This document shows, piece after piece, positions 19,259 to 27,961 of a DNA stretch of 64,000 bases. The notes beneath the pieces were generated by a model. The model was given only the letters and a program-made list of their open reading frames with translations, was not told the origin of the DNA and searched no databases. A program made the position numbers and the translations under genes. Every line of letters begins with the position of its first letter. Within the stretch, counting starts at the first letter, position 1. Where the stretch lies: the NCBI RefSeq assembly GCF_026672545.1, contig NZ_JAPPRJ010000002.1:186001-250000 (forward strand). The letters are read 5' to 3'. The DNA comes from Rhizobium sp. SL86 (GTDB lineage Bacteria > Pseudomonadota > Alphaproteobacteria > Rhizobiales > Rhizobiaceae).

Positions 19259-19283
19259 TGAACCAAGTCGGGTTCGCCGCGTT
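19259..19283 (+). promoter_or_regulatory. Stress-sigma-type promoter upstream of yqaE
   Basis: TGAAC (19259-19263), 16 bases, CGTT (19280-19283): four of five bases in the upstream box and a perfect EcfG downstream box, 40 bases before the GTG start. Confidence 0.5.
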
Positions 19284-19323
19284 GTTGCGGCAACATTGGT
19301 TCATTGCTGAAGAGAGGTATGTC

Positions 19324-19482
19324 GTGGACGTTATCCGCATTCTGTTTGCCATCCTGCTGCCGCCGGTTGGCGTGTTTCTCCAGGTCGGCATCGGCCTGCA
19401 TTTCTGGCTGAACATCCTGCTGACGCTGTTCGGATACATCCCCGGCATCATCCACGCGATCTGGGTGATCGCGAAGAAATAA
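19324..19482 (+). CDS. YqaE/Pmp3-family small membrane protein
   Basis: A 52-residue proteolipid of the UPF0057/Pmp3 family. It has two membrane helices, the conserved LLPPVGVFLQVG after the first and the family ending GYIPGIIHAIWVI. Start is GTG 19324, with AGAGAGG six bases upstream; the ATG at 19319 is in another frame. Length is the family norm. Pmp3 proteins respond to salt, cold and membrane stress in bacteria, yeast and plants. Together with the DUF1003 gene and the stress-type promoter, this marks a small stress-response group. Confidence 0.85.
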   Translation: MDVIRILFAILLPPVGVFLQVGIGLHFWLNILLTLFGYIPGIIHAIWVIAKK

Positions 19483-19492
19483 CCTGCCGGCA

Positions 19493-19528
19493 AGGTCCCC
19501 GGCCGTGGCGATCACGGTCGGGGGACCT
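19493..19528. terminator. Hairpin between convergent yqaE and rhaI
   Basis: AGGTCCCC (19493-19500) pairs with GGGGACCT (19521-19528), with an inner CCGTG/CACGG stem. It fills most of the 52-base gap between the converging stops. No T-run on either strand, so it may slow polymerase rather than act as a classical terminator. Confidence 0.45.
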
Positions 19529-19534
19529 GTGCGA

Positions 19535-20827
19535 TCACACGATACCGCCGGAGCCGCCCTTGACGGCCGGCCGCTCCGCCGCGACCCGGGCCCGGTAACC
19601 GCTGGCGCGATAGGTCGCAACCGGATCAATCGCCCCGCCGTCCCTTCGGCGCGCTTCCGCCAGAATGGTCTCCACATCGGTGCGATAGGCGCGCTTAAGT
19701 GTCTCGGTTGCCATCAGGGCATCGTTGTCGTTCTGGAAACCTTCCAGCGCCGCGCGATCCACCAAAAGCGCCTGGGCATAGGCGCGGCGGATTTCGTTGG
19801 CAGACGAGATCAGGCTCTCGATCGGGTCCGTCACATTGTGGCTCTGGTCGATCATGTGGGCTGGATGAAAACCCTTCACGCCGCGATGTTCGGCATCCAC
19901 CAATTCGTTGAAGACGAGGAAGAGGCGGTACGGCTCGACCGAGCCCGCATCCAGATCGTCGTCACCGTATTTGGAATCATTGAAATGGAAGCCGCCGAGC
20001 TTGCCGAACTGGATCAGGCGGGCGACAATCATCTCGATATTCGTGTTCGGTGCATGGTGGCCGAGATCGACGAGGCAGAAGGCCTTTTCGCCGAGCGTCT
20101 GCGCGATCAGGTAGTTCGTGCCCCAGTCCTGCACCACCGTCGAATAAAAGGCCGGCTCGTACATCTTGTGTTCGGAGAACAGCCGCCAGTCATCCGGCAG
20201 CGCCTTATAGATGTCGCGCATCGAGTCCAGATAGCGCTCGAACTGGCGGGTGAAATTCGTCTGGCCGGGGAAGTTCGAGCCGTCGCCGATCCACACTGTC
20301 AGCGCCTTGGAACCAATCGCATTGCCGATCTCGATACATTCGAGATTATGCTCCACGGCCTGGGCACGGGTTGCGGCTTCGACATGGGACAGAGAGCCAT
20401 ATTTGTAGGAATGCGCCTGATCGGCGGTGTCGGAAAAGGTGTTGGAATTCATGGCATCGAAGCCGAGGCCGAGCGCATCGCCCTTTGCCTTCAGCTCTTT
20501 CGGGTCCGCCTTGTCCCACGGAATGTGCAGCGAGACCGTCGGTGTTGCCCGCGTCAGCTGTTGGATGACGCTGCAATCCTCCAGTTTGTCGAAGATGTGC
20601 CGTGGTTCGCCGAGCCCTGGAAACCGGGCAAAGCGGGTACCGCCGGTGCCGACACCCCAGGAGGGCACGGCGACGAAAAAGTCCGCGACCTTCTGCGTGA
20701 TCGTATCGATGTCGATATTGCTGCGGGCGAGTTTTTCCCCGAGCGCTGCATAATCCGCCTGGTGGGCGGCTGCGCGCTTGTCGTTGTCGGCGGCGATCAC
20801 ATCGCCTGAAATTTTCAGATCTGTCAT
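19535..20827 (-). CDS. rhaI: L-rhamnose isomerase, Rhizobium type
   Basis: A 430-residue metal-dependent sugar isomerase converting L-rhamnose to L-rhamnulose. It belongs to the rhizobial/Pseudomonas-type branch (VPSWGVGTGGTRFARFPG; FHFNDSKYGDDDLDAGS with metal-binding Asp/His; LVDLGHHAPNTNIE), not the E. coli RhaA branch. ATG 20827 has GGGAGG six bases upstream. It follows rhaD in the same orientation with a 177-base gap filled by a palindromic repeat. Position and order match the rhaDI operon of R. leguminosarum. The C-terminal tail PAVKGGSGGIV is not conserved. Confidence 0.93.
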   Translation of the reverse strand: MTDLKISGDVIAADNDKRAAAHQADYAALGEKLARSNIDIDTITQKVADFFVAVPSWGVGTGGTRFARFPGLGEPRHIFDKLEDCSVIQQLTRATPTVSLHIPWDKADPKELKAKGDALGLGFDAMNSNTFSDTADQAHSYKYGSLSHVEAATRAQAVEHNLECIEIGNAIGSKALTVWIGDGSNFPGQTNFTRQFERYLDSMRDIYKALPDDWRLFSEHKMYEPAFYSTVVQDWGTNYLIAQTLGEKAFCLVDLGHHAPNTNIEMIVARLIQFGKLGGFHFNDSKYGDDDLDAGSVEPYRLFLVFNELVDAEHRGVKGFHPAHMIDQSHNVTDPIESLISSANEIRRAYAQALLVDRAALEGFQNDNDALMATETLKRAYRTDVETILAEARRRDGGAIDPVATYRASGYRARVAAERPAVKGGSGGIV

Positions 20828-20847
20828 TGGTTCCTCCCGAGGATGCA

Positions 20848-20982
20848 GCCCCTCATCCGGCTGCCGCCACCTTCTCCCCGCAAACGGGGAGAAGGGATAT
20901 GCCGCACGGTGTCCGGCGCATTCAAGCGTTGCGTGGGTAGTCCCCTCTCCCCGCACGCGGGGAGAGGGTTAGGGTGAGGGGC
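20848..20982. repeat. RIME-like palindromic mosaic repeat between rhaD and rhaI
   Basis: Two strong palindromes lie in this element: CCTTCTCCCCG/CGGGGAGAAGG (20870-20895, 4-base loop) and CCCTCTCCCCGC/GCGGGGAGAGGG (20943-20968, 2-base loop). Both are enclosed by outer inverted arms GCCCCTCA (20848-20855) and TGAGGGGC (20975-20982). This is the look of rhizobial intergenic mosaic elements (RIME). Transcribed, it would form stacked hairpins between two co-directional genes and could lower or stabilise expression of rhaI relative to rhaD. Confidence 0.75.
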
Positions 20983-21004
20983 AGGATGGCCCGCGCTTCG
21001 AATG

Positions 21005-23101
21005 TTACCGCGTAAAGCTCTGCGCGTTGCCGGCGTCCACGTTGATGATGTTGCCCGTCGATTTGGCCGAAAGATCCGACGCCAGGAAGTAGATGGCTTC
21101 CGCGATATCCTCCGGGAAGACGTTGAGCTTCAGCATCGAACGCTTGCGGTAATGTTCTTCCAGATCGGTCACCTCGATCTTCGAAGAGGCTGCGCGCTGT
21201 TCGCGCCACTCGCCGTTCCAGATCTTTGAGCCGCGCAACACCGCATCCGGGTTGACGGTGTTGACGCGAATGCCGGCCTCTGCGCCTTCCAATGCCAGGC
21301 ACCGGGCCAGATGGATTTCCGCGGCCTTGGCCGTGCAATAGGCGGATGCGTTGGGAGACGAAGCAAGACCGTTCTTTGAGGCTACGAACACAATGTTGCC
21401 ACCGAGGTTCTGGCGGCGGAACAGCCGGAAGGCTTCGCGCGATACGAGGAAGTAACCGGTGGCGAGAATGCTGATATTCTTGTCCCACATGGCAAGCGTC
21501 GTTTCTTCCACCGGGGCGGAGGAGGCAATGCCCGCATTGGAAACAAGAATGTCCACGCCGCCGAATTCGACGCAGGCTGCGGCAAAAGCGGAGGCAACGG
21601 CCTCTTCCTTCGTCACATCCAGTTGCACGGAGCGCACGGCATCGGCGCTGTAACGCTTGGCAAAATCAGCCTTCGCCGTTTCAAGCGCTTCGGCATCGAT
21701 ATCGGCGAGCACCACGCAGGCGCCCTCCGCCATCAGCCGCTCGGCGGTCGCCCGGCCAATGCCGCCGGCACCACCGGTGACGAAGGCCACGCGGCCGGCC
21801 AGGCTCTTCGGTTTCGGCATGCGCTGCAGCTTTGCCTCTTCCAGCAACCAGTATTCGATATCGAAAGCTTCCTGTTCGGGAAGGCCCTGATACTCGGAGA
21901 CGGTGGAGGCGCCGCGCATCACGTTGATGGCGTTGACGTAGAACTCACCGGCAATACGCGCCGTTGCCTTGTCCTTGGCAAAGGACAGCATGCCGACGCC
22001 CGGCACCAGGAAGATGACCGGGTTCGGGTCACGCATCTTCGGCGAGTTGTCGTGTTTGCAGGTCTCGTAATAGCGGGTGTAATCGGCGCGGTAATCCTCC
22101 AGTGCCTGATCGAGACCGGCAATCGCGGCATCCACATCCGGATTGGACGGATCGAAATCGAGAATCAGCGGCCGGATCTTGGTGCGCAGGAAATGGTCCG
22201 GGCAGGAGGTGCCAAGCGCGCCGAGCGGTTTCAGCTTGTTCGAATTGACGAATTCGAGCACGGCATCCTGATCATCGAAATCGCCGAGCTTGCGCTCAAT
22301 CTTGCCGATGCGGCCACGGATTTCCGGCATCAGCTTCGCAGCAATCGCGCGACGCTGCTCGGCGGGCAGGCTGTCGGTCACCGCGCCACCGAAGATCACC
22401 TTGCCCTCGGTTTCTTTGGCAAACCACGCGATCGCCTTGTTGATGATGGCAAGCGTCAGTTCATAGCAATCCTTTGCGTCATCGGCCCAGGTGAACAGGC
22501 CGTGGCTTTCCAACACGACACCCTTGGCCGTGGGGTTCGCTTTGACGAAGGCTTCGAGATCGAGGCCAAGCTGGAAGCCGGGGCGGCGCCAGGGCAGCCA
22601 GCCGATGTCGGAGCCGAAGATCTGCTGCGTCAGTTCCCGGGAGTTCCTCGAGGCGGCAATCGCGATGATCGCATCCGGGTGCATGTGATCGACATGCGTG
22701 AAGGGTACGAAGCCGTGTAGCGGCGTGTCGATGGAAGCGGCGCGCGGGTTCAGGTTGAAGGTGCAGTGAGGCAGGAAACCGACCATGCGGTCTTCATCGT
22801 GCACGCCCTGGTAAATGCCCTTCAGCGCTTCAAGCTTTTCCTGGTACAGCGTCGCAAAGCCATCGAGCTTGATCGTGCCGACATCGCCGCCGGATCCCTT
22901 GACCCAGAGAACCTGGACCTTTTCTCCGGTCAGAGGATCGGTCTCCATGACTTTGGCCGATGTGTTGCCGCCACCGTAATTGGTGATGCGCTTGTCGGCG
23001 CCGAGCAGGTTCGAGCGGTACAGCAGCTTGCCGGGCTCATCGAGCGTGGCCGCATGCGAATCGTCCCAACGGTTTTCGAGAAGGCGGGTTTGGCCCGACA
23101 T
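21005..23101 (-). CDS. rhaD: Bifunctional rhamnulose-1-phosphate aldolase / L-lactaldehyde-type dehydrogenase
   Basis: A 698-residue two-domain enzyme. Residues 1-430 are a class II aldolase/adducin domain (THVDHMHPDA with metal-binding His; VVLESHGLFTW). Residues 435-698 are a short-chain dehydrogenase with NAD motif TGGAGGIGR and active-site Tyr-x3-Lys in YCTAKAA. The aldolase splits L-rhamnulose 1-phosphate to dihydroxyacetone phosphate and L-lactaldehyde, and the SDR half probably handles the lactaldehyde. ATG 23101 has GGGAGG nine bases upstream. Divergent from rhaR across a 200-base regulatory gap. Fusion of these domains is the usual rhizobial form of RhaD. Confidence 0.93.
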   Translation of the reverse strand: MSGQTRLLENRWDDSHAATLDEPGKLLYRSNLLGADKRITNYGGGNTSAKVMETDPLTGEKVQVLWVKGSGGDVGTIKLDGFATLYQEKLEALKGIYQGVHDEDRMVGFLPHCTFNLNPRAASIDTPLHGFVPFTHVDHMHPDAIIAIAASRNSRELTQQIFGSDIGWLPWRRPGFQLGLDLEAFVKANPTAKGVVLESHGLFTWADDAKDCYELTLAIINKAIAWFAKETEGKVIFGGAVTDSLPAEQRRAIAAKLMPEIRGRIGKIERKLGDFDDQDAVLEFVNSNKLKPLGALGTSCPDHFLRTKIRPLILDFDPSNPDVDAAIAGLDQALEDYRADYTRYYETCKHDNSPKMRDPNPVIFLVPGVGMLSFAKDKATARIAGEFYVNAINVMRGASTVSEYQGLPEQEAFDIEYWLLEEAKLQRMPKPKSLAGRVAFVTGGAGGIGRATAERLMAEGACVVLADIDAEALETAKADFAKRYSADAVRSVQLDVTKEEAVASAFAAACVEFGGVDILVSNAGIASSAPVEETTLAMWDKNISILATGYFLVSREAFRLFRRQNLGGNIVFVASKNGLASSPNASAYCTAKAAEIHLARCLALEGAEAGIRVNTVNPDAVLRGSKIWNGEWREQRAASSKIEVTDLEEHYRKRSMLKLNVFPEDIAEAIYFLASDLSAKSTGNIINVDAGNAQSFTR

Positions 23102-23187
23102 GAAGAAGTCCTCCCAAGTCATTCGTGTTCGCCCGGCGGGCAAACGATCTCCTTTGGATGGAGGATATCACGCAGAGGATGGGTGAA

Positions 23188-23260
23188 TGTCAATCACAAA
23201 CGATCATAATCTTTCATTGTGCGATGCAATATAATCTTTTTTGATCGTTTCTGATTGACA
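23188..23260. promoter_or_regulatory. rhaD-rhaR divergent promoters with a 19-bp inverted-repeat operator
   Basis: TGTCAATCACAAACGATCA (23188-23206) faces TGATCGTTTCTGATTGACA (23242-23260): 18 of 19 positions are inverted matches, separated by 35 A/T-rich bases. The outer ends supply TTGACA on each strand (minus strand at 23193-23188, plus strand at 23255-23260), which act as -35 boxes pointing outward; AATAAAT lies 16-17 bases beyond the plus one. A repressor on the two arms would cover both promoters. The natural candidate is RhaR, a DeoR-type repressor. Confidence 0.7.
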
Positions 23261-23301
23261 TCCTGAAGGTAGTCCGAATAAATCGAAACAAGGAGGACCC
23301 C

Positions 23302-24114
23302 ATGCACGAACGCGAACGCCATCGCATCATCCTAAGCGCCATACAGGAAAAGCCTGTGGTGACGGTGCAGGATATTGCCGAGCTGACCGAGGCTTCCGAG
23401 GCTACGATCCGCCGCGATATCGCAGCCTTGCATGTGCAAGGAAAACTGCGGCGTGTGCGGGGAGGGGCGGAAGCCGTGCATCCGCCGCAGCAGGGTCATC
23501 TCGCGGCGCGTCCGTTTCGCGTGTCCGAATCCGTCAACATCGACAAAAAACGCGCAATTGCGCGCGCCGCCATCGAACTCTGCGATGAAGGTGATTCCGT
23601 CATCATCAATGGCGGCACCACCACCTTCCAGATGGTGCATTTCATGTCGGCGCGCCGGCTGCAGGTCATGACCAACTCGTTTGCGATCGCTGAACATCTG
23701 GTGAAGCATTCCAAATGTACGGTTTCGGTGCCTGGTGGTTCGATCTATCGTGACCAGAGCCTGATCCTGTCGCCCTTCGACAATGACGGGATCCGCAATT
23801 TCTATGCGCGGCGCATGTTCATTGGCGCTCAGGGCATTTCCGCACATGGTGTGATGGAGCCCGATGCACTGGTGATCCAGAGCGAGCAGCGCCTGATGCG
23901 CCAGGCAGACGAATTGATCGTGATGGTCGATTCCAGCAAGTTTTCCCGCCGCTCCAGCATGATCCTTTGCCCGCTCGACAACGTCTCGACCATCATCACC
24001 GATGACGGCGTGCCGGAGGAGGCAGTTGCCATGCTGGAAGGTGCGGGCGTGAAAGTTCTGACGGTCAAGCCGATGGCGTCGACCGGTAAGGAGGATGCTT
24101 TTTCGGTCGCGTAA
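23302..24114 (+). CDS. rhaR: DeoR-family repressor of rhamnose catabolism
   Basis: A 270-residue protein with an N-terminal DeoR winged helix (VQDIAELTEASEATIRRDIAAL and LRRVRGGAE, residues 21-55) and a C-terminal sugar-phosphate sensor domain (DEGDSVIINGGTTTFQM; VMVDSSKFSRRSSM). AAGGAGG lies four bases before the ATG, an unusually good ribosome site. First gene of rhaRSTPQUK, divergent from rhaDI. In R. leguminosarum RhaR represses both operons. The inverted repeat upstream is its probable target. Confidence 0.93.
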   Translation: MHERERHRIILSAIQEKPVVTVQDIAELTEASEATIRRDIAALHVQGKLRRVRGGAEAVHPPQQGHLAARPFRVSESVNIDKKRAIARAAIELCDEGDSVIINGGTTTFQMVHFMSARRLQVMTNSFAIAEHLVKHSKCTVSVPGGSIYRDQSLILSPFDNDGIRNFYARRMFIGAQGISAHGVMEPDALVIQSEQRLMRQADELIVMVDSSKFSRRSSMILCPLDNVSTIITDDGVPEEAVAMLEGAGVKVLTVKPMASTGKEDAFSVA

Positions 24115-24168
24115 GAGGTGCGTGTCCGGAAAAGGGGAGATCAACGGTCTGTTTGGGAGGAATGACAG

Positions 24169-25173
24169 ATGACACTGACAAGACGGCATTTTGGTGCTGC
24201 AGCGCTTGCGCTTGCCGCATCGGTATCCATGGCTGGCATGGCATCCGCGGCCGATATGAAGATCGCGCTGGTGGTGAAGTCGCTGGGCAACGGCTTCTTC
24301 GAAGCGGCCAACAAGGGCGCCGAAGAAGCGGCCAAGGAACTCGGCGGTGTACAGATCATCTACACCGGCCCGACGACCACAACGGCCGAAGGCCAGATCG
24401 AAGTCATCAACTCGCTGATCGCGCAAGGCGTCGATGCCATCGCGATCTCCGCCAATGACCCGGATGCGGTCGTTCCGGCGCTGAAGAAGGCCGCTCAGCG
24501 CGGCATCAAGGTCATCTCCTGGGATTCGGGCGTGGCTCCTGCCGGGCGCATCATGCACCTGAATCCGTCGTCCAACGAGCTGATCGGCAAGATGTGCCTG
24601 ACACTCGCAAAAAACCATCTGCCGGACGGCAAGGGTGACTTCGCTATCCTGTCTGCCACCACCACCTCCACGAACCAGAATACCTGGATTGCGGAAATGA
24701 AGAAGCAGCTGAAGGATTTCCCCGGCCTCAACCTCGCCACCACCGTTTATGGTGACGATCTGGCCGACAAGAGCTACCGCGAAGCGCAAGGTCTTCTGAA
24801 GTCGCAGCCGAACGTCAAGGTCATCGTTGCCCCGACGACGGTTGGCGTTCTCGCCGCCTCACAGGCGGTCAAGGATGCCGGCAAGATCGGTCAGGTCTAT
24901 GTGACGGGCCTTGGTCTTCCCTCCGAAATGGCGGGCGCGATCAAGTCCGGTGCCACGAAGGAATTCGCCATCTGGAACCCGATCGACCTCGGTTATTCGG
25001 CAACACAGATCGCCTATCATCTGGTCAAGGGTGATACGACGGGCAAGCCCGGCACCGAAGTGAAGGCCGGCCGCATGGGTTCGATCAAGATCGGCGAGAA
25101 TGGCGAAGCCGCGATGGCAGACCCCTTCGTCTACAATTCGTCGAACATCGATCAGTTCTCGAAGATTTTCTAA
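24169..25173 (+). CDS. rhaS: L-rhamnose ABC transporter, periplasmic binding protein
   Basis: A 334-residue type-I periplasmic binding protein of the CUT2 family. A signal peptide is present (basic TRRHF, hydrophobic core, cleavage after MASA at about 24/28). The sugar-binding fold starts MKIALVVKSLGNGFFEAANKGA, and the rhamnose-type segment ISANDPDAVVPALKKAAQRG follows. GGGAGG lies 10 bases upstream of the ATG. It precedes the ATPase and permease genes; a 256-base gap to rhaT contains a palindromic element, which may lower expression of the downstream genes relative to this abundant protein. Confidence 0.92.
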   Translation: MTLTRRHFGAAALALAASVSMAGMASAADMKIALVVKSLGNGFFEAANKGAEEAAKELGGVQIIYTGPTTTTAEGQIEVINSLIAQGVDAIAISANDPDAVVPALKKAAQRGIKVISWDSGVAPAGRIMHLNPSSNELIGKMCLTLAKNHLPDGKGDFAILSATTTSTNQNTWIAEMKKQLKDFPGLNLATTVYGDDLADKSYREAQGLLKSQPNVKVIVAPTTVGVLAASQAVKDAGKIGQVYVTGLGLPSEMAGAIKSGATKEFAIWNPIDLGYSATQIAYHLVKGDTTGKPGTEVKAGRMGSIKIGENGEAAMADPFVYNSSNIDQFSKIF

Positions 25174-25429
25174 GGGTCTAGCAGAAGCCGCGCTGGCGGG
25201 CTGTCAATCGCGCCCACTGTATTGCCGGGTTTGCACGTACACCATCGTAGGTACAGACCGGCTTTCGACGACGCGATTTCCAGCTTCGCCAGCCCGGCGC
25301 CTCTGTCTTGCACTGTCCTGACGTCCTGATGTGCCCACCTGAGGCGACAGGCAGTGCCAGACCTTCCTTCTCCCCCCTGCGGGGAGGGGGAGGCCTGCTT
25401 GTGACAAGGGCGCGAAGGTGAAATCAACA
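25174..25429. other. rhaS-rhaT gap with repeat-like palindrome, no gene seen
   Basis: No credible coding sequence. CTCCCC (25370-25375) and GGGGAG (25381-25386) form a short palindrome inside CTTCTCCC...GGGGAGG sequence of the same type as the element at 20848-20982. A looser inverted pair around GCTGGCG (25191 region) and CGCCAGC (25286 region) could fold the rest. It probably works as an intercistronic hairpin after rhaS. Confidence 0.5.
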
Positions 25430-26962
25430 ATGAATGCTGTCGCACCAATGACCAACACCGCATCGCTGGCCGTCGAGACTCCGATCCTGGAAATGCGCGG
25501 CATCAGCCAGATCTTTCCGGGCGTCAAGGCGCTGGATCAGGTGTCCATCAGCCTTTATCCGGGACAGGTGACGGCGCTGATTGGCGAAAACGGCGCGGGC
25601 AAATCCACGCTGGTGAAAATTCTCACCGGCATCTATCGCCCGAGCGAGGGCGAGATCCTGCTCGACGGTCAGCCGGTGCAGTTTTCGAGCGCCCAGGCCG
25701 CCATCGATGCGGGTGTGACGGCCATTCATCAGGAAACCGTGCTGTTCGATGAACTGACGGTCGGTGAAAACATCTTTCTCGGTCATGCACCGCGCACCCG
25801 CTTCGGCACGATCGACTGGCGGACCATCAACGCGCGTTCCCGCGATCTGCTGCGCCAGCTGGAAAGCGAGATTGACCCGACGATCCGGCTCAAGGACCTG
25901 TCGATTGCCCAGCGGCATCTGGTGGCGATTGCCCGCGCGCTTTCGGTGGAAGCGCGCATCGTTATCATGGACGAGCCGACGGCGGCGCTCTCGCGCAAGG
26001 AAATCGACGATCTGTTCCGCATCGTCGAAGGCCTGAAGCGGCAGGGAAAGGCGATCCTGTTCATCAGCCACAAGTTCGACGAACTCTATGAAATTGCCGA
26101 AAACTTCGCCGTCTTTCGGGATGGTAAGGCCGTCGGCCACGGCTCTCTGAAGGAAACGCCTCAGGCGGAGATCGTCCGCCTGATGGTCGGCCGCGACGTA
26201 CATGATGTGTTTCCGAAGATCACGGTGGAGATCGGCGACACGGTCCTTTCGGTCGAGGGATACAGCCATCCCACCGAATTCCGCGACATCTCCTTTGAAT
26301 TAAAGCGCGGCGAAATCCTCGGTGTTTACGGCCTGATCGGCGCCGGGCGTTCGGAACTCTGCCAGTCTCTGTTCGGCATAACCCGCCCCTCCGCCGGCCG
26401 TTTGACGCTGGACGGCAAGCCGGTCGAGATCCGTTCGCCGCGCGATGCGATTGCCGCTGGCGTCGTTTACGTGCCGGAAGAGCGCGGCCGCCACGGGTTG
26501 GCGCTTCCCATGCCGATCTACCAGAACATGTCGCTGCCATCGCTCGCAAAAACCTCGCGCTCCGGTTTCCTGAAGGCGTCCAACGAGCTGAAGCTCGCGC
26601 GGCAATATGCCGAACGGCTGGATCTGCGCGCCGCGGCCCTGTCCGTGCCGGTCGGCACCTTGTCCGGCGGCAATCAGCAGAAGGTGGTGATCGGCAAGTG
26701 GCTCGCCACCCAGCCAAAGGTGATCATTCTCGATGAGCCGACCAAAGGCATCGATATCGGCTCGAAAGCCGCCGTACACGCCTTCATTTCCGAACTTGCC
26801 TCCCAGGGCCTCTCCATCATCATGGTCTCGTCCGAACTGCCGGAAGTGCTCGGCATGTCGGACCGGATCATGGTGATGCGCGAGGGGTTGATGGCGGGGT
26901 TTTACGACCGGTCTGCGGCCACGGCGGAAGCGCTGGTGCGCGCCGCGACCGGCAATGCGTGA
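25430..26962 (+). CDS. rhaT: L-rhamnose ABC transporter, ATP-binding protein
   Basis: A 510-residue CUT2 ATPase with two ABC halves. The first half has Walker A GENGAGKST (52-60) and MDEPTAALS. The second has the degenerate P-loop GLIGAGRSEL usual in this family, signature LSGGNQQK and LDEPTKGIDIG. ATG 25430 (after GAAGGTG, nine bases away) is preferred to GTG 25418, which would sit directly on that ribosome site. Next gene begins at the stop. In the R. leguminosarum system the rhamnose transporter needs RhaK for activity, and rhaK is present downstream. Confidence 0.92.
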   Translation: MNAVAPMTNTASLAVETPILEMRGISQIFPGVKALDQVSISLYPGQVTALIGENGAGKSTLVKILTGIYRPSEGEILLDGQPVQFSSAQAAIDAGVTAIHQETVLFDELTVGENIFLGHAPRTRFGTIDWRTINARSRDLLRQLESEIDPTIRLKDLSIAQRHLVAIARALSVEARIVIMDEPTAALSRKEIDDLFRIVEGLKRQGKAILFISHKFDELYEIAENFAVFRDGKAVGHGSLKETPQAEIVRLMVGRDVHDVFPKITVEIGDTVLSVEGYSHPTEFRDISFELKRGEILGVYGLIGAGRSELCQSLFGITRPSAGRLTLDGKPVEIRSPRDAIAAGVVYVPEERGRHGLALPMPIYQNMSLPSLAKTSRSGFLKASNELKLARQYAERLDLRAAALSVPVGTLSGGNQQKVVIGKWLATQPKVIILDEPTKGIDIGSKAAVHAFISELASQGLSIIMVSSELPEVLGMSDRIMVMREGLMAGFYDRSAATAEALVRAATGNA

Positions 26963-26971
26963 GTGCACTTC

Positions 26972-27961
26972 ATGACGAAACTCTTGAAAAGCCGCGAACT
27001 GCTTCTCTCCGGCATCATCCTCCTGATGATCGCAGGTTTTGCCACGCGCGCCGACGGTTTTGCCGAACCCGGCAATCTCGTCAACATCTTCAACGACACC
27101 TCGATCCTCATCATTCTGGCGCTGGCCCAGATGACGGTGATCCTGACGAAATCCATTGACCTGTCTGTTGCGGCCAATCTTGCCTTCACCGGCATGGCGG
27201 TCGCCATGACCAATGCCGCCTATCCGGACCTGCCGCTCCTGGTCCTGATCGTCATGGCACTCGGCATCGGGGCCCTTCTTGGGGCCATCAACGGTTTTCT
27301 TGTCTGGATCCTGCAGATCCCGCCGATCGTCGTGACACTCGGTACGCTTACCATCTATAGGGGCATGGCTTTCGTTCTGTCCGGTGGTGGCTGGGTGAAC
27401 GCACACCAGATGACGCCGACCTTCCTCAACGTGCCGCGAACGGTTGTTCTCGGCCTGCCCATTCTTTCCTGGGTCGCCATCCTCGTCGTGCTCGGCATGA
27501 TCTTCCTGTTGACGCGCAGCTCTTTCGGCCGTTCGGCCTATGCCGCCGGCGGAAATCCGGTTGCCGCCATCTATGCCGGGATCGATATCGGCCGCACGCG
27601 CTTCTTCGCCTTCGTGCTGTCCGGTGCCATGGCCGGGCTCTGCAGTTATCTCTGGGTGTCGCGTTACGCCGTCGCTTATGTCGATATCGCCGCCGGCTTT
27701 GAGCTCGACAGCGTCGCGGCCTGCGTCATCGGCGGGATTTCGATTGCCGGCGGCATCGGTTCGGTCATCGGTGCCGTGCTGGGCTCACTGTTTCTCGGCG
27801 TCATCAAGAACGCCCTGCCGGTGATCGGCATCTCGCCCTTTGCCCAGATGGCGATCTCCGGCATCGTTATCATCCTCGCCGTCGTCTTTAATGCCCGCGC
27901 CGAGGCGAAGAAGGGCCGCATCATCCTGCGTGACCGGGCAACCGCCGAGGTGACAGCATGA
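26972..27961 (+). CDS. rhaP: L-rhamnose ABC transporter permease
   Basis: A 329-residue CUT2 permease with about nine to ten membrane segments. The family loop SIDLSVAANLAFTGMA (the GxxDLS segment) appears near residue 60 and AAGGNPVAAIYAGIDIGRTRF near residue 190. ATG 26972 lies 9 bases after the rhaT stop; GTG 26963, directly after that stop, is a possible alternative. Overlaps rhaQ by ATGA. Confidence 0.92.
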   Translation: MTKLLKSRELLLSGIILLMIAGFATRADGFAEPGNLVNIFNDTSILIILALAQMTVILTKSIDLSVAANLAFTGMAVAMTNAAYPDLPLLVLIVMALGIGALLGAINGFLVWILQIPPIVVTLGTLTIYRGMAFVLSGGGWVNAHQMTPTFLNVPRTVVLGLPILSWVAILVVLGMIFLLTRSSFGRSAYAAGGNPVAAIYAGIDIGRTRFFAFVLSGAMAGLCSYLWVSRYAVAYVDIAAGFELDSVAACVIGGISIAGGIGSVIGAVLGSLFLGVIKNALPVIGISPFAQMAISGIVIILAVVFNARAEAKKGRIILRDRATAEVTA

